Below, one piece after another: positions 46,677 through 55,517 of a stretch of 64,000 nucleotides of DNA (positions within the stretch are counted from its first letter, which is position 1; every line of letters starts with the position of its first letter). The position numbers were made by a program, and so were the translations under genes. Source of the stretch: Bacteroidota bacterium (GTDB taxonomy: Bacteria; Bacteroidota; Bacteroidia; Chitinophagales; Saprospiraceae); assembly GCA_029567325.1 (NCBI GenBank), contig JAKQLF010000351.1, forward strand, positions 1 through 64,000, read 5' to 3'. Below the pieces are notes generated by a model that was given only the letters and a program-made list of their open reading frames with translations, was not told the DNA's origin and searched no databases.

Positions 46677-48386
46677 TTATAATTCCATTTTTTTGAGTTG
46701 CTCTACGGCATAATTAGCTGCTCGAGCAGTCAAGGCCATATAAGTGAGAGATGGATTGACACAAGATGAAGAAACCATTCCCGAGCCATCTGTCACAAAA
46801 ACATTTTTAGCACCCCAAACTTGACAATTGCTATTCAATACTGAAGTTTTAGGGTCTCTGCCCATTCTTGCACTACCCATTTCGTGGATACCAATACCTG
46901 GCGCTTTCTCTTTATTGTGGAAAGTATAAATGTTTTTAACCCCTGCTTTTTCCAACATTTCAGCAGCCTCGTCAACCATGGCTTTTCTCATTTTCCATTC
47001 GTTATCACCCCAGCCAGCATCAAAGTTGATGATCGGTAATCCCCACTGATCTTTTTTGTCAGTCAATGTGAATCTATTGTTTGGATCAGGTAGCGTTTCC
47101 CCAAAGCCTCCAAAATTGATGGTCCATGGCCCTGGTGCTGTTTGCGATTCTTTGAATGCTGCTCCAAATTCTTCTTCACTTTGTTCTCCTCTTCCACGAG
47201 CAGCACCACCTTGATATCCAAATCCACGCAAAAAGTCTCTTTTATCGTTGCCCCAATTCGTAAATCTTGGAATGTAAATACCATTGGGCCTTCTGCCAAA
47301 ATAATATTTGTCATCAAAGCCTTCCACAACACCGCCAGCTCCCGCTTCCAAGTGGTGATCCATCAGGTTTCTACCCAATTGATCACTTTCGTTGCCTAAT
47401 CCATTCGGATGCGTTTTTGAAGTAGACTGCATCATGATCCAAGCCGAATTGATTGAACTTGCATTCAAGAAAATAACCTTTGCAAAATATTCTTTTTGTT
47501 CTTTGGTATTCTGATCGATAGTCCTTACTCCGGTAGCTTTGCCAGATTCATCATCAAAAATAACCTGATAAACAATTTGATCATGAATCAAGGTGAGATT
47601 TCCCGTTTTTACTGCTGCTGGCAAGGTTGCTGCTTGTGTACTGAAATAAGCACCGTAAGGACAACCTCTACTACACCTGTTTCTGTATTGGCAAGTTCCT
47701 CTACCCAATGCCAAATGCTCTTCTGTAGGAGCAGTCAAATGCGCTGCCCTACCAATGATCAATTTCCTACCCGGGAAGTTTTTCTCTAATCCTTCTTTTA
47801 CAAATTTCTCTGCACAATTGAGCTCCATAGCTGGTTGGAATACGCTGTCAGGAAGTACGTCTAGTTTTTCGTAAGACCCACTGATTCCGGCAAATTTTTC
47901 CACATAAGCATACCAAGGTTCAAGGTCTTTATACCTCAAAGGCCAATCAATACCTACGCCTTCCTCCAAGTTTGCAGTGAAGTCTCTTTCATTCCATCGA
48001 TAGGACTGTTTGCCCCACATCAAAGACCTACCACCCGTGTGATATCCACGGATCCAGTCAAATCTACGAGTTTCCTCATAGGGGTGATCCACATCTTTTT
48101 CAAATAAATGTCTGATTTCCTCATTGGCGGTATAACCTGTTCTTGTTCCAGCCCAGTATTCTTCTTTTACTGCAGCTGTAGGCTTACCTCTATGCTCAAA
48201 CTCCCATGAATCCATGGAAGCGGTTGTATATCCTGTGACGTGTTTGATCTCTCTACCACGTTCTATCATTGCTACTTTGAGCCCTTTTTCTGTTAATTCT
48301 TTTGCTGCCCAACCTCCAGATAACCCTGAACCAACTACAATGGCATCATAAGTTACCTCATCTTTTCCTTTACTTTGAAAATACAT
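46677..48386 (-). CDS. GMC family FAD oxidoreductase (large subunit)
   Basis: The 569-residue protein has the FAD dinucleotide motif VVGSGLSGGWAAKELTEKG and GMC features: YHTGGRSLMWGKQSYRW, GCPYGAYFSTQA, IHEMGSARMG (catalytic His) and SCVNPSLTYMALTARAA (catalytic His/Asn region). The Cys-rich CQYRNRCSRGCPYG segment is typical of gluconate dehydrogenase-type GMC enzymes. It oxidises a sugar or alcohol. The small subunit gene lies 34 bp upstream. No cytochrome c subunit is encoded here. Confidence 0.9.
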   Translation of the reverse strand: MYFQSKGKDEVTYDAIVVGSGLSGGWAAKELTEKGLKVAMIERGREIKHVTGYTTASMDSWEFEHRGKPTAAVKEEYWAGTRTGYTANEEIRHLFEKDVDHPYEETRRFDWIRGYHTGGRSLMWGKQSYRWNERDFTANLEEGVGIDWPLRYKDLEPWYAYVEKFAGISGSYEKLDVLPDSVFQPAMELNCAEKFVKEGLEKNFPGRKLIIGRAAHLTAPTEEHLALGRGTCQYRNRCSRGCPYGAYFSTQAATLPAAVKTGNLTLIHDQIVYQVIFDDESGKATGVRTIDQNTKEQKEYFAKVIFLNASSINSAWIMMQSTSKTHPNGLGNESDQLGRNLMDHHLEAGAGGVVEGFDDKYYFGRRPNGIYIPRFTNWGNDKRDFLRGFGYQGGAARGRGEQSEEEFGAAFKESQTAPGPWTINFGGFGETLPDPNNRFTLTDKKDQWGLPIINFDAGWGDNEWKMRKAMVDEAAEMLEKAGVKNIYTFHNKEKAPGIGIHEMGSARMGRDPKTSVLNSNCQVWGAKNVFVTDGSGMVSSSCVNPSLTYMALTARAANYAVEQLKKMEL

Positions 48387-48420
48387 CGCTTGTTAATTTA
48401 TATTTTGTGAAGAGGATTGG

Positions 48421-49077
48421 TTAAATGGCGTATGCTTTTTGGTCTGGTTTCAAATCAATGCAAGCATCATATCTACCTGGAATTGGAACATAATCCAATG
48501 CTTTAGTAGAGCCTGCTTCAGAGGTGAAATATCCAAAAAGGGTAAGTTCCTTGAGTATGTTGAAGAAAGGTGTAGGTACCTCAGCCACATCTTTTGCACT
48601 TTGGTTTTCCTTTACTGTACCGGTTTCTGAATCCACTACCTTTGCTTCCTGCTTGGCTGCATTTGCTTTAGCTTCGTCCTTTGCCATGGTACTCAACAAT
48701 TTCATGACTTGATTTTTCTGGTCAGCTGTCAGGCTCACAAATTCACCGCCCAATTTTTTAGCTTCTTCACTTGCGGTTTTTAATCCCTGCTGGAAGTGAG
48801 CTTGCTGGATCGGCGAATAACAATCTTTGAGCATCAGTTCGATGAAAGGCCCAACACCTGCTTCCTTAGCACCCGGAGTATTTGTTTTTGGAATGATGAC
48901 TTCTGCCAGCTCGGCAAGTAAATTTTGATCACTGCTGGAAAGCGAAAAAACTTCACTAGCAGTAGATGTGGATGTGGCTGCAGGTTTACAGCCCTCTAAT
49001 ACGGCAAAAACTGTCGGTGCAGAGACTACTCCCCCCATCAGCCAAGCCACTTTCTGTAAAGCGTCTCTCCTGTTCAA
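48421..49077 (-). CDS. Gluconate 2-dehydrogenase subunit 3 family protein
   Basis: The 218-residue protein has a twin-arginine-like N-terminus (NRRDALQKVAWLMGGVVSAP) followed by a Cys that may be lipidated (EGCKPA). The body (LLAELAEVIIPKTNTPGAKEAGVGPFIELML, LTADQKNQVMKLL, LTLFGYFTSEAGSTKAL) matches the small subunit of gluconate/3-ketoglycoside dehydrogenase. It likely escorts the GMC flavoprotein, which has no signal peptide of its own, through the Tat pathway. The start is TTG at 49077, because an in-frame TAA lies directly upstream. Confidence 0.88.
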   Translation of the reverse strand: MNRRDALQKVAWLMGGVVSAPTVFAVLEGCKPAATSTSTASEVFSLSSSDQNLLAELAEVIIPKTNTPGAKEAGVGPFIELMLKDCYSPIQQAHFQQGLKTASEEAKKLGGEFVSLTADQKNQVMKLLSTMAKDEAKANAAKQEAKVVDSETGTVKENQSAKDVAEVPTPFFNILKELTLFGYFTSEAGSTKALDYVPIPGRYDACIDLKPDQKAYAI

Positions 49078-49260
49078 TTTTTAACGATTTATGATTTCAA
49101 GAATATTGACAATGGTAAAATGAGATTTTTCAACCCTGATAGCCTCCTTACCTTAGTGTCAGTTTAACAATTTTGTAAATGTATCAGAAGATGCTGAAAA
49201 AGTCAAATGAAAACGAAATTTAATCTAGAAAATTGTTTTTTTGTAATACTGGTGAAGTGA

Positions 49261-49428
49261 GTTCATAAAGTTTGAAAGTTTGTCAAGTTCATAAAGTAGA
49301 AAGTTCATAAAGTAGAAAGTTTGTAAAGTGGAAAGTATTATGACTGGGTATTTGTAAAACTGCAGAACTGCTAAATTGCTGAATTGCTTAACTGCTGAAT
49401 TGCGAAATTGCTGAATTGCCAAATTGCC
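49261..49428. repeat. Short-word tandem repeats (TTCATAAAGTAGAAAG and AATTGCTG words)
   Basis: 49261-49336 is built from GTTCATAAAGTAGAAAG-like words. 49360-49428 is built from AACTGCTG/AATTGCTG words of about 8 nt. The two blocks change abruptly with no gene between. The remainder of 49078-49260 shows no gene. Confidence 0.8.
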
Positions 49429-49430
49429 TA

Positions 49431-49520
49431 TTGCTGGCGAAGCCAATTGCCCATTGCCCATTGCTGGCGCAGCCAATTGCTCATTGCCCATTGCTGGCGC
49501 AGCCAATTGCCCATTGCCCA
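49431..49520. repeat. Three tandem 30-bp units abutting a stop codon
   Basis: TTGCTGGCGCAGCCAATTGC + TCATTGCCCA repeats exactly at 49431, 49461 and 49491 with two substitutions in all. Each unit holds a GCTG-CGC-CAGC hairpin on the minus strand. The array ends 4 bp before the minus-strand stop codon of the membrane protein gene (49525-49527). The resulting open frames are artefacts. Confidence 0.9.
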
Positions 49521-49524
49521 TTGC

Positions 49525-51150
49525 TCACTCCCCAGGCAACTGCACCGATTGCCACTTTTCTCCCTTATTAAAAATAAAAATTCTACCGGGTACACTATCC
49601 TTGACTGTTACTTCAAAAGACAAATCACCGGTAACAACTTTGTACCGGTCAGATTCACTTCCATTCAATCCAGCGCCTTTTCGCCAAAACCAAGAGCCCC
49701 AACTAGCAATGTTTACCTTGATAGACTTGGGCGAAGTGATCTGTACGCCGACGCTGTCAATTGGTGAAGTGAGGTTGATTTCTGAGATATTGGTCATCTT
49801 TCCAGTGTAACTTCCTTTGCCAAGCCAGTCCAAACTTTCGTTGAATGTAACCCCGTCATTTCCATAATCGCGGAATAAATAGGCGCCATTCAAATTTTCT
49901 GGGACACACAAAAGTACCACTTCTTTATAGTCATAATAATCAAAGTCTTGGCACAAACGCTCGACAATAGTACCCGCATCTCGGGTAGTGCTGATCATCT
50001 TACTCAAGAAAAATGCATTCACCACCAAAAAGAAAATCCAAACATAAGCGTATGATTTTTTGAATGCAATGAAGAATAAGGTCGTGACGAATAAATACAT
50101 ATGCGGCGCTGCAAAGTAAGAATAGCGGTCATTTTCGTACCAGCCGATCCATACAAAAAACAAATTCAAAATGGGTAAAAGACCAAAAACAAAAGCGGCC
50201 ATGGAAGCAATCAATACTTGTTTTAATCTTTTGTATTTTGTAGTGCGGTATAACATTGCAACTAAAAGACCAATTGCAAAAAGAAAAGCCAAACTTTTCC
50301 ATAACTCAGACAAGATATTGTACCAACTTTCTTTGTAAGTAAACTTCCAAAAATGGCTTAGTAACAATATTTTGGAAACGTATTTGGCGAAGGTTGTTAT
50401 CAAAAGCGTGGGCGAGAATTTGAGATGTTGCTCAGCGCCATAATGACCAATCCAAGTACCGATGGACAACTTTGTAAGGATAAAATAAGCGACCAAGAGT
50501 ACCACATAAATCGGAACCAAACGATACCAATATCCTGCAAGTTGTTTCACATCTCCGCTTGCCCAAACTACAAGTGACAGATATATTAAAAAAATTGCAG
50601 GAGCAACCAAAGCCAGCTCTATCGTAAAAAGAGCAAGGATAAAAAACAAGAAGTGCAGATATAAAAATGGTTTTTTCTTTGTCAAATGATATCGGGTGAG
50701 GAAGTTGATGCCAAAGAAAACCAAAGCTGTACACAACAAGTAATGAAAGCAGGCATCCCAGGTGATGGGTTCAATGGCGTACGGTGAAAGTGCTGTGAAA
50801 ATACCGGTAAATAGGGCTATTAATCCAGCGTGTTCGGGGTTAACAGTCTCTACTATCAATCGGAAAGTGCGGTATACCAAATAACAAACAGAAGCGTGGG
50901 TCAAAATAAAAATCGTGCCCATCACTGCAACATTTTTGCCGATCAATTTGAATAAAATAAAGTTGATCAGGTGGAAAAACTGATGCATGCCCGGATATCC
51001 AAAACAATTCCACACATCGCTGAAACTACTATCGCGATACCGATTGAGCCAACCCAGATAATCTGTGACATAACCATAATCTTTTGTGCTTTGGAATGTC
51101 AGAAAACAGACCAGTAAAAAGACAGGGTAAATCAAAAGTCGTAGTTGCAT
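49525..51150 (-). CDS. Polytopic membrane protein, glycosyltransferase-like
   Basis: From ATG 51150 the protein is 541 residues with about ten membrane helices. The first extracytoplasmic loop contains DYGYVTDYLGWLNRYRDSSF with acidic residues, as in GT-C enzymes of the dolichyl/undecaprenyl-phosphate sugar type, and LSPYAIEPITWDACFHYLL follows. A C-terminal soluble part (about 425-541) is beta-rich and periplasmic. The family is not certain. The frame to 51318 has no additional supported sequence. Confidence 0.65.
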   Translation of the reverse strand: MQLRLLIYPVFLLVCFLTFQSTKDYGYVTDYLGWLNRYRDSSFSDVWNCFGYPGMHQFFHLINFILFKLIGKNVAVMGTIFILTHASVCYLVYRTFRLIVETVNPEHAGLIALFTGIFTALSPYAIEPITWDACFHYLLCTALVFFGINFLTRYHLTKKKPFLYLHFLFFILALFTIELALVAPAIFLIYLSLVVWASGDVKQLAGYWYRLVPIYVVLLVAYFILTKLSIGTWIGHYGAEQHLKFSPTLLITTFAKYVSKILLLSHFWKFTYKESWYNILSELWKSLAFLFAIGLLVAMLYRTTKYKRLKQVLIASMAAFVFGLLPILNLFFVWIGWYENDRYSYFAAPHMYLFVTTLFFIAFKKSYAYVWIFFLVVNAFFLSKMISTTRDAGTIVERLCQDFDYYDYKEVVLLCVPENLNGAYLFRDYGNDGVTFNESLDWLGKGSYTGKMTNISEINLTSPIDSVGVQITSPKSIKVNIASWGSWFWRKGAGLNGSESDRYKVVTGDLSFEVTVKDSVPGRIFIFNKGEKWQSVQLPGE

Positions 51151-51447
51151 AAGATAGAATCCAGACAAAGGCAAATATATAGTGAATCTTGGCCATCTGG
51201 TTATTTGCTTGAGAGAAATTCCATTTTGATTTTGTTCGGGAAGGTTCAATAGCAGACCATTGAAGCAACAATATTTGGAAAATTCAAAGAAACTGATCGA
51301 CCTACTAACCAATAACATTAAAATGCACGAACGAAGTAACCACGTAAAAGCTATTGTTCTTTTTTAATGTTTGACGAGAAACTAATAAAATACTAAAGCC
51401 CGTATATTTACCCCATTATCCAAAAGATAAAACAACATTATAAACAC

Positions 51448-51834
51448 ATGTTACAAATCCCTGGCCTCTTTATCATGGAAACACCCAATCGCGGAAAGGG
51501 TGTATTTGCTGGATTGCCCATTTCTGAAGGTGACAGCATAGAAGTATGCCACATCGTCAAGATTGCCAAAGCAGAAATTCCGATTATCCACAAAACAAGT
51601 CTTCATGATTATTATTTTTTGTGGGGTGAAGATTTGGAGGAAGCAGCCTTGGCACTTGGTTTTGGTTCATTGTACAACCATCAGTTATTTCCCAACGCCA
51701 ACTTTTTCCTCGATCTTGAGAATGAAACGATAGACATTGTGGCCATCCGAGACATTGAGCCGGGTGAAGAAATTACGATCAATTATCATGGGGAGCCTGG
51801 AGATGAGGGCGAGGTTTGGTTTGAGGTTGGGTGA
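51448..51834 (+). CDS. Small SET-domain protein
   Basis: The 128-residue protein is almost only a SET domain: ETPNRGKGVFAGLPISEGD (GxG-like motif), GFGSLYNHQLFPNANF (the NH cofactor motif of SET enzymes) and IRDIEPGEEITINYHGE (GEE..I.Y active site with Tyr). SET enzymes methylate lysines of proteins with AdoMet. Bacterial compact forms have few known targets. ATG start. Confidence 0.85.
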   Translation: MLQIPGLFIMETPNRGKGVFAGLPISEGDSIEVCHIVKIAKAEIPIIHKTSLHDYYFLWGEDLEEAALALGFGSLYNHQLFPNANFFLDLENETIDIVAIRDIEPGEEITINYHGEPGDEGEVWFEVG

Positions 51835-51913
51835 GATAATTACCAGATTGGAGCGTTTTTAAAAGATAGAAATAAAAAATTTATCGCATTCATTCAAAAA
51901 CTAGCGGCAAAAT

Positions 51914-52738
51914 ATGGCAAAAAATAAAACCATTCATGTAAAAGGCACTGAAATTACAATTTTTCTAAATGAACAGTCAGAATATATTTCACTTACTGAC
52001 ATTGCCAGATACAAGGATATTGAAAGAACTGAAACCATTATCCAAAATTGGATTAGGAACCGGAACACAATAGAGTTGCTTGGTTTCTGGGAGCAATTAT
52101 ATAATCCCGATTTTAAACACATCGAATTCGATGTGTTTAAAAAACAAGCGGGCTTAAACAGTTTTACGCTCAACCCTAAACAATGGATTGAGAAGACCAA
52201 TGCTATTGGCATTATTTCTAAGGCGGGCAGATATGGCGGAACTTTTGCACATAAGGATATTGCTTTTGAATTTGCTTCTTGGATTTCCATTGAATTCAAA
52301 TTGTATATCATCAAAGAATTTCAACGTCTCAAAGAAGATGAAAACAACAGACTACAGCTCAATTGGAACTTGCAGCGCACCCTTGCCAAAGTGAATTATC
52401 GCATTCATACAGATGCAATAAAGGATATGATCATCCCAAAATTGCTGGAACAAAAAGACATCAATTTAGTGTATGCCAACGAAGCCGACTTATTGAATGT
52501 GGCGATGTTTGGTAAAACTGCACAACAATGGAGAGATGAAAATCCTTATGCAAAAGGAAATATAAGAGACGAAGCTACTATTGAGCAATTAGTAGTGCTC
52601 TCCAACATGGAAAGTATCAATGCAGTGCTCATTCACAATGGATTAGGTCAGTCCGAAAGACTTTTGCAACTCAACAAAATGGCTATTTCACAAATGAAAT
52701 CATTGGTACAAAACTCGACGATTAAGAAATTAAAATAA
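51914..52738 (+). CDS. KilA-N domain protein
   Basis: The 274-residue protein opens with a KilA-N DNA-binding domain: ISLTDIARYKDIERTETIIQNWIRNRNTIELLGFWE, then FTLNPKQWIEKTNAIGIISKAGRYGGTFAHKDIAFEFASWIS. It ends in a helical region including VYANEADLLNVAMFGKTAQQWR. KilA-N proteins are common in phages and mobile islands, but no phage genes are nearby. It could be an isolated domesticated or anti-phage gene. ATG start. Confidence 0.85.
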   Translation: MAKNKTIHVKGTEITIFLNEQSEYISLTDIARYKDIERTETIIQNWIRNRNTIELLGFWEQLYNPDFKHIEFDVFKKQAGLNSFTLNPKQWIEKTNAIGIISKAGRYGGTFAHKDIAFEFASWISIEFKLYIIKEFQRLKEDENNRLQLNWNLQRTLAKVNYRIHTDAIKDMIIPKLLEQKDINLVYANEADLLNVAMFGKTAQQWRDENPYAKGNIRDEATIEQLVVLSNMESINAVLIHNGLGQSERLLQLNKMAISQMKSLVQNSTIKKLK

Positions 52739-52875
52739 AATTTTTAGACCGATCGTAAAACAAAAGTAAACGATCTCGTTGCATTTCCTTTATTACAAAT
52801 TTTCTGAAGCCAATCTTAAGAAACGGTTAAGCTGATATAAATCAATGCGACATCATCTTTGCAAAAATTACAAAT

Positions 52876-53343
52876 ATGATTTCTGCAACCCATTTACATG
52901 CAATGGTTGTCCATTTTCCAATTGCTTTATTAATTGTTGGCTTTTGTTTTGAGGTAGTGAGCTTGTTCTTTAAAAAGGAATTCCTCCAAAAAAATGCCTT
53001 CTTCCTACTTTTATTAGGCACGTTTGGAGCCATTGCAGCATATCTTGCGGGTAATACTGCCGGAGCAGGCTTAGAAGAAGGTTCTTTATACACTGCAATG
53101 GCATTGCATGAACAGTCAGCAACCATTTCTTTGTTGTTTGCAATGATTGCAACTTTGGTTTATTCAACCATCTTTTACTTTAAATTTCATAAGCGTTGGC
53201 TCAAAGTCATCGCTGTTTTGCTTTTTGCGGGAGTAATTGGCAGCATTAGCAGAACTGGATATTTAGGAGGTCAATTGGTATTTAAACATGGGGCAGGTGT
53301 AGAACTTGCATTACCTGATTTCTCAAATCCTGTTGAGAAATGA
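52876..53343 (+). CDS. DUF2231 membrane protein (paralogue 1)
   Basis: The 155-residue protein has four membrane helices: THLHAMVVHFPIALLIVGFCF with conserved His residues, LLLLGTFGAIAAYLAGNTAG, ALHEQSATISLLFAMIATL, and the terminal ISRTGYLGGQLVFKHGAG. DUF2231 proteins have conserved His that could bind heme or metal, but the function is unproven. It starts a block with a two-component system 33 bp downstream and shares the H..HFPI and RTGYLGGQ motifs with the gene at 56320. Confidence 0.85.
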   Translation: MISATHLHAMVVHFPIALLIVGFCFEVVSLFFKKEFLQKNAFFLLLLGTFGAIAAYLAGNTAGAGLEEGSLYTAMALHEQSATISLLFAMIATLVYSTIFYFKFHKRWLKVIAVLLFAGVIGSISRTGYLGGQLVFKHGAGVELALPDFSNPVEK

Positions 53344-53376
53344 GAAAAAGTATTAAAAGTTATTTATCTTAACATT

Positions 53377-54051
53377 ATGAGAATTTTTATAGCGGAAGAC
53401 GAAACAGCAATAGCCAGTTTTTTAAAAGAAGGACTGGAAGAAGAAGGTTTTGCTGTGGATGTTGCAATGAATGGCAGAGAAGCACTAGAATTGGCCATGA
53501 CCAATTTGAATGAGTATGACATCATCTTGCTGGATTGGATGATGCCTGGTATGAGTGGTATAGAAATATGTAGAGCTATTCGTAAAGAAAACAAAACTAT
53601 CCCGATTATTTTTTTAACTGCAAAAGATAGCGTGGATGATACCGTTTTTGGATTGGAAGTTGGTGCCAATGATTATTTAAAAAAGCCCTTTGCTTTTGAA
53701 GAATTAGTAGCTCGCATTAGAGTTTTGTTGCGTAATAAAACTGGTGAACTCAATATTTTTGAAACAGAAAATATAGTATTAAATACCGAAGCCCACCTGG
53801 TCACAAAAAATGGACAGCCCATAGAACTTACTCAGAAGGAATTTGCATTGTTAGAGTACTTACTTCGCAATAAGGGAAAGGTTTGCAGACGTTCGAGAAT
53901 CATAGAAAAAATATGGGATATTCATTTCGACAAAGACACTTCAGTGATTGATGTTTTCATCAATGCCTTGCGAAGAAAATTGGATACCAAAGACAACGAA
54001 TCATTCATTCAAACCATCCGTGGCGTAGGTTACCGGGTAAATGATCATTGA
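53377..54051 (+). CDS. OmpR-type response regulator
   Basis: The 224-residue regulator has a receiver (EDETAIA, phospho-Asp in DIILLDWMMPGMSG, TAKD, KPFAFEEL) and an OmpR/PhoB winged helix (about 128-224: LTQKEFALLEYLLRNKGKVCRR, TSVIDVFINALRRKLD, TIRGVGYRV). It is the partner of the kinase whose ATG overlaps its TGA by 1 nt. It likely controls the surrounding DUF2231 and rubrerythrin genes. Confidence 0.93.
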   Translation: MRIFIAEDETAIASFLKEGLEEEGFAVDVAMNGREALELAMTNLNEYDIILLDWMMPGMSGIEICRAIRKENKTIPIIFLTAKDSVDDTVFGLEVGANDYLKKPFAFEELVARIRVLLRNKTGELNIFETENIVLNTEAHLVTKNGQPIELTQKEFALLEYLLRNKGKVCRRSRIIEKIWDIHFDKDTSVIDVFINALRRKLDTKDNESFIQTIRGVGYRVNDH

Positions 54052-55418
54052 TGAAACTAAGTTTTAAAAAACGTATTGCACTTTTTAATACTTTGGCGGT
54101 TGCTTTAACTACAGCTATTGTTTTCATTATTATTTATGCAGTCGTGCATATAAGTTCATACCGCCATCTTGATAGTGATATTTTACTGGAAAAAGAAGAA
54201 ATATTAAGTACTCTTTACTGGAGAGGTGATAGTATCATAACCAACAAAATGCTTGAGTGGGAAGTGGTTGAGCATGAAAAAGTAGAAGTCAATCCTACTT
54301 TTATTCAAATTGTAGACAACAGAGACAGAATGATATTCAAATCTGCAAATCTCCAATCAAACCTTTTTTTATTTAATCCCAAAATTAAAAAAGAATATTT
54401 TTACAATACCGAAATAGATAATCAAAGACTTCGGCTTGGTCAATTTCCTGTAATAAATGACCAAGGAATAATAATTGGTCAAATGACTATAGGTGTATCT
54501 CAACAGGAATCTTACTATGTGATAAATAATCTACTTATTACACTCTGTATCGCATTCCCAATTTTAATACTAACCCTTTATTTGGTAATTTACTTTGCCG
54601 CCTCCAAAGCCATCGCACCTGTTCAGCAGTTAATCACTACCGCTGCTGGAATTAATGATTCTAATATAGATACACGATTGCCATTACCCGAAAATGAAGA
54701 TGAATTATACCAGTTAACAAGTACCATTAATGAATTGCTAAGCAGAATAGGCAGTAGTATGCAGCAGCAAAAACAATTCACGGCCGATGCTTCACACGAA
54801 ATAAGGACACCGCTTGCCGCGATCCGAGGCACACTTGAGGTTTTACTCCGTAAAAAAAGAGAGCCAGAACATTATGAGGAAAAAATAAAAGATGTAATTG
54901 CACAAACTGATAGACTCAATCAATTACTTGACCAATTGTTACAGCTTGCCCGACTGGAATCAAGCTCAATTAAAAAAGAAACAATTAATTTGAGTAAATT
55001 AATAAAAGATTCGGAATTAAAATTTGACAAACAATTAATGGAGAAAGCAATGCGGGTCAAGTCTTCAATAGCTGAAACTGTTACTGTTCATGCCGATGCT
55101 TTTTTCTTTTCTGTAATCATTGACAATCTCTTGAGTAATGCCATAAAATATGGAAAGCCTAATGGAGATATTAATTTTAGTTGGGAATTTGATACTAAAA
55201 CCTTCTCTATCACAAATGATGGCCCTGAAATTACGCCACAACAAATACAATTTTTATTTAATCGGTTTTATCGCACTGATGATTCAAGAAGTTCGATAGT
55301 TCCTGGAAGTGGTTTAGGGCTTTCCATTGTCAAAAAACTGGTAGACTTACAAGACATTGTAATCGATGTGAGTAACAAATCTAACAGAACTACATTTTCA
55401 CTTCAATTTCCATCATAA
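54051..55418 (+). CDS. HAMP-domain sensor histidine kinase
   Basis: From ATG 54051 (first base shared with the previous stop) the protein is 455 residues: TM1 (about 12-35), a periplasmic sensing domain (about 36-165), TM2, HAMP (to about 240), HisKA with the phospho-acceptor in ADASHEIRTPLAAIRG, and HATPase (DNLLSNAIKYG, GSGLGLSIVKKL). The overall type is CusS/BaeS-like, commonly answering metal or envelope stress. No Cys or His-rich metal cluster is evident in the sensor. Confidence 0.92.
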   Translation: MKLSFKKRIALFNTLAVALTTAIVFIIIYAVVHISSYRHLDSDILLEKEEILSTLYWRGDSIITNKMLEWEVVEHEKVEVNPTFIQIVDNRDRMIFKSANLQSNLFLFNPKIKKEYFYNTEIDNQRLRLGQFPVINDQGIIIGQMTIGVSQQESYYVINNLLITLCIAFPILILTLYLVIYFAASKAIAPVQQLITTAAGINDSNIDTRLPLPENEDELYQLTSTINELLSRIGSSMQQQKQFTADASHEIRTPLAAIRGTLEVLLRKKREPEHYEEKIKDVIAQTDRLNQLLDQLLQLARLESSSIKKETINLSKLIKDSELKFDKQLMEKAMRVKSSIAETVTVHADAFFFSVIIDNLLSNAIKYGKPNGDINFSWEFDTKTFSITNDGPEITPQQIQFLFNRFYRTDDSRSSIVPGSGLGLSIVKKLVDLQDIVIDVSNKSNRTTFSLQFPS

Positions 55419-55517
55419 TCTTTAGCGTATCTTAAGAATGCCCAAAGGCTAATCAAAGAGTAGTAATAGCACTTTTGTTTTATAAATTATTTAAAACAAA
55501 TAAAACAAAAATTAAAA

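Noticed and set aside
49225-49810. Open frames on both strands with MGNGQLAAPA-like or LPIAHCWRSQ-like repeats
   Set aside because: They arise from the 30-bp tandem units and the 3' end of the membrane protein gene.
52876-53343. DUF2231 protein as a cytochrome b-type heme protein
   Set aside because: Conserved His residues are visible, but no established heme-binding spacing can be shown from sequence alone, so I kept it as unknown.
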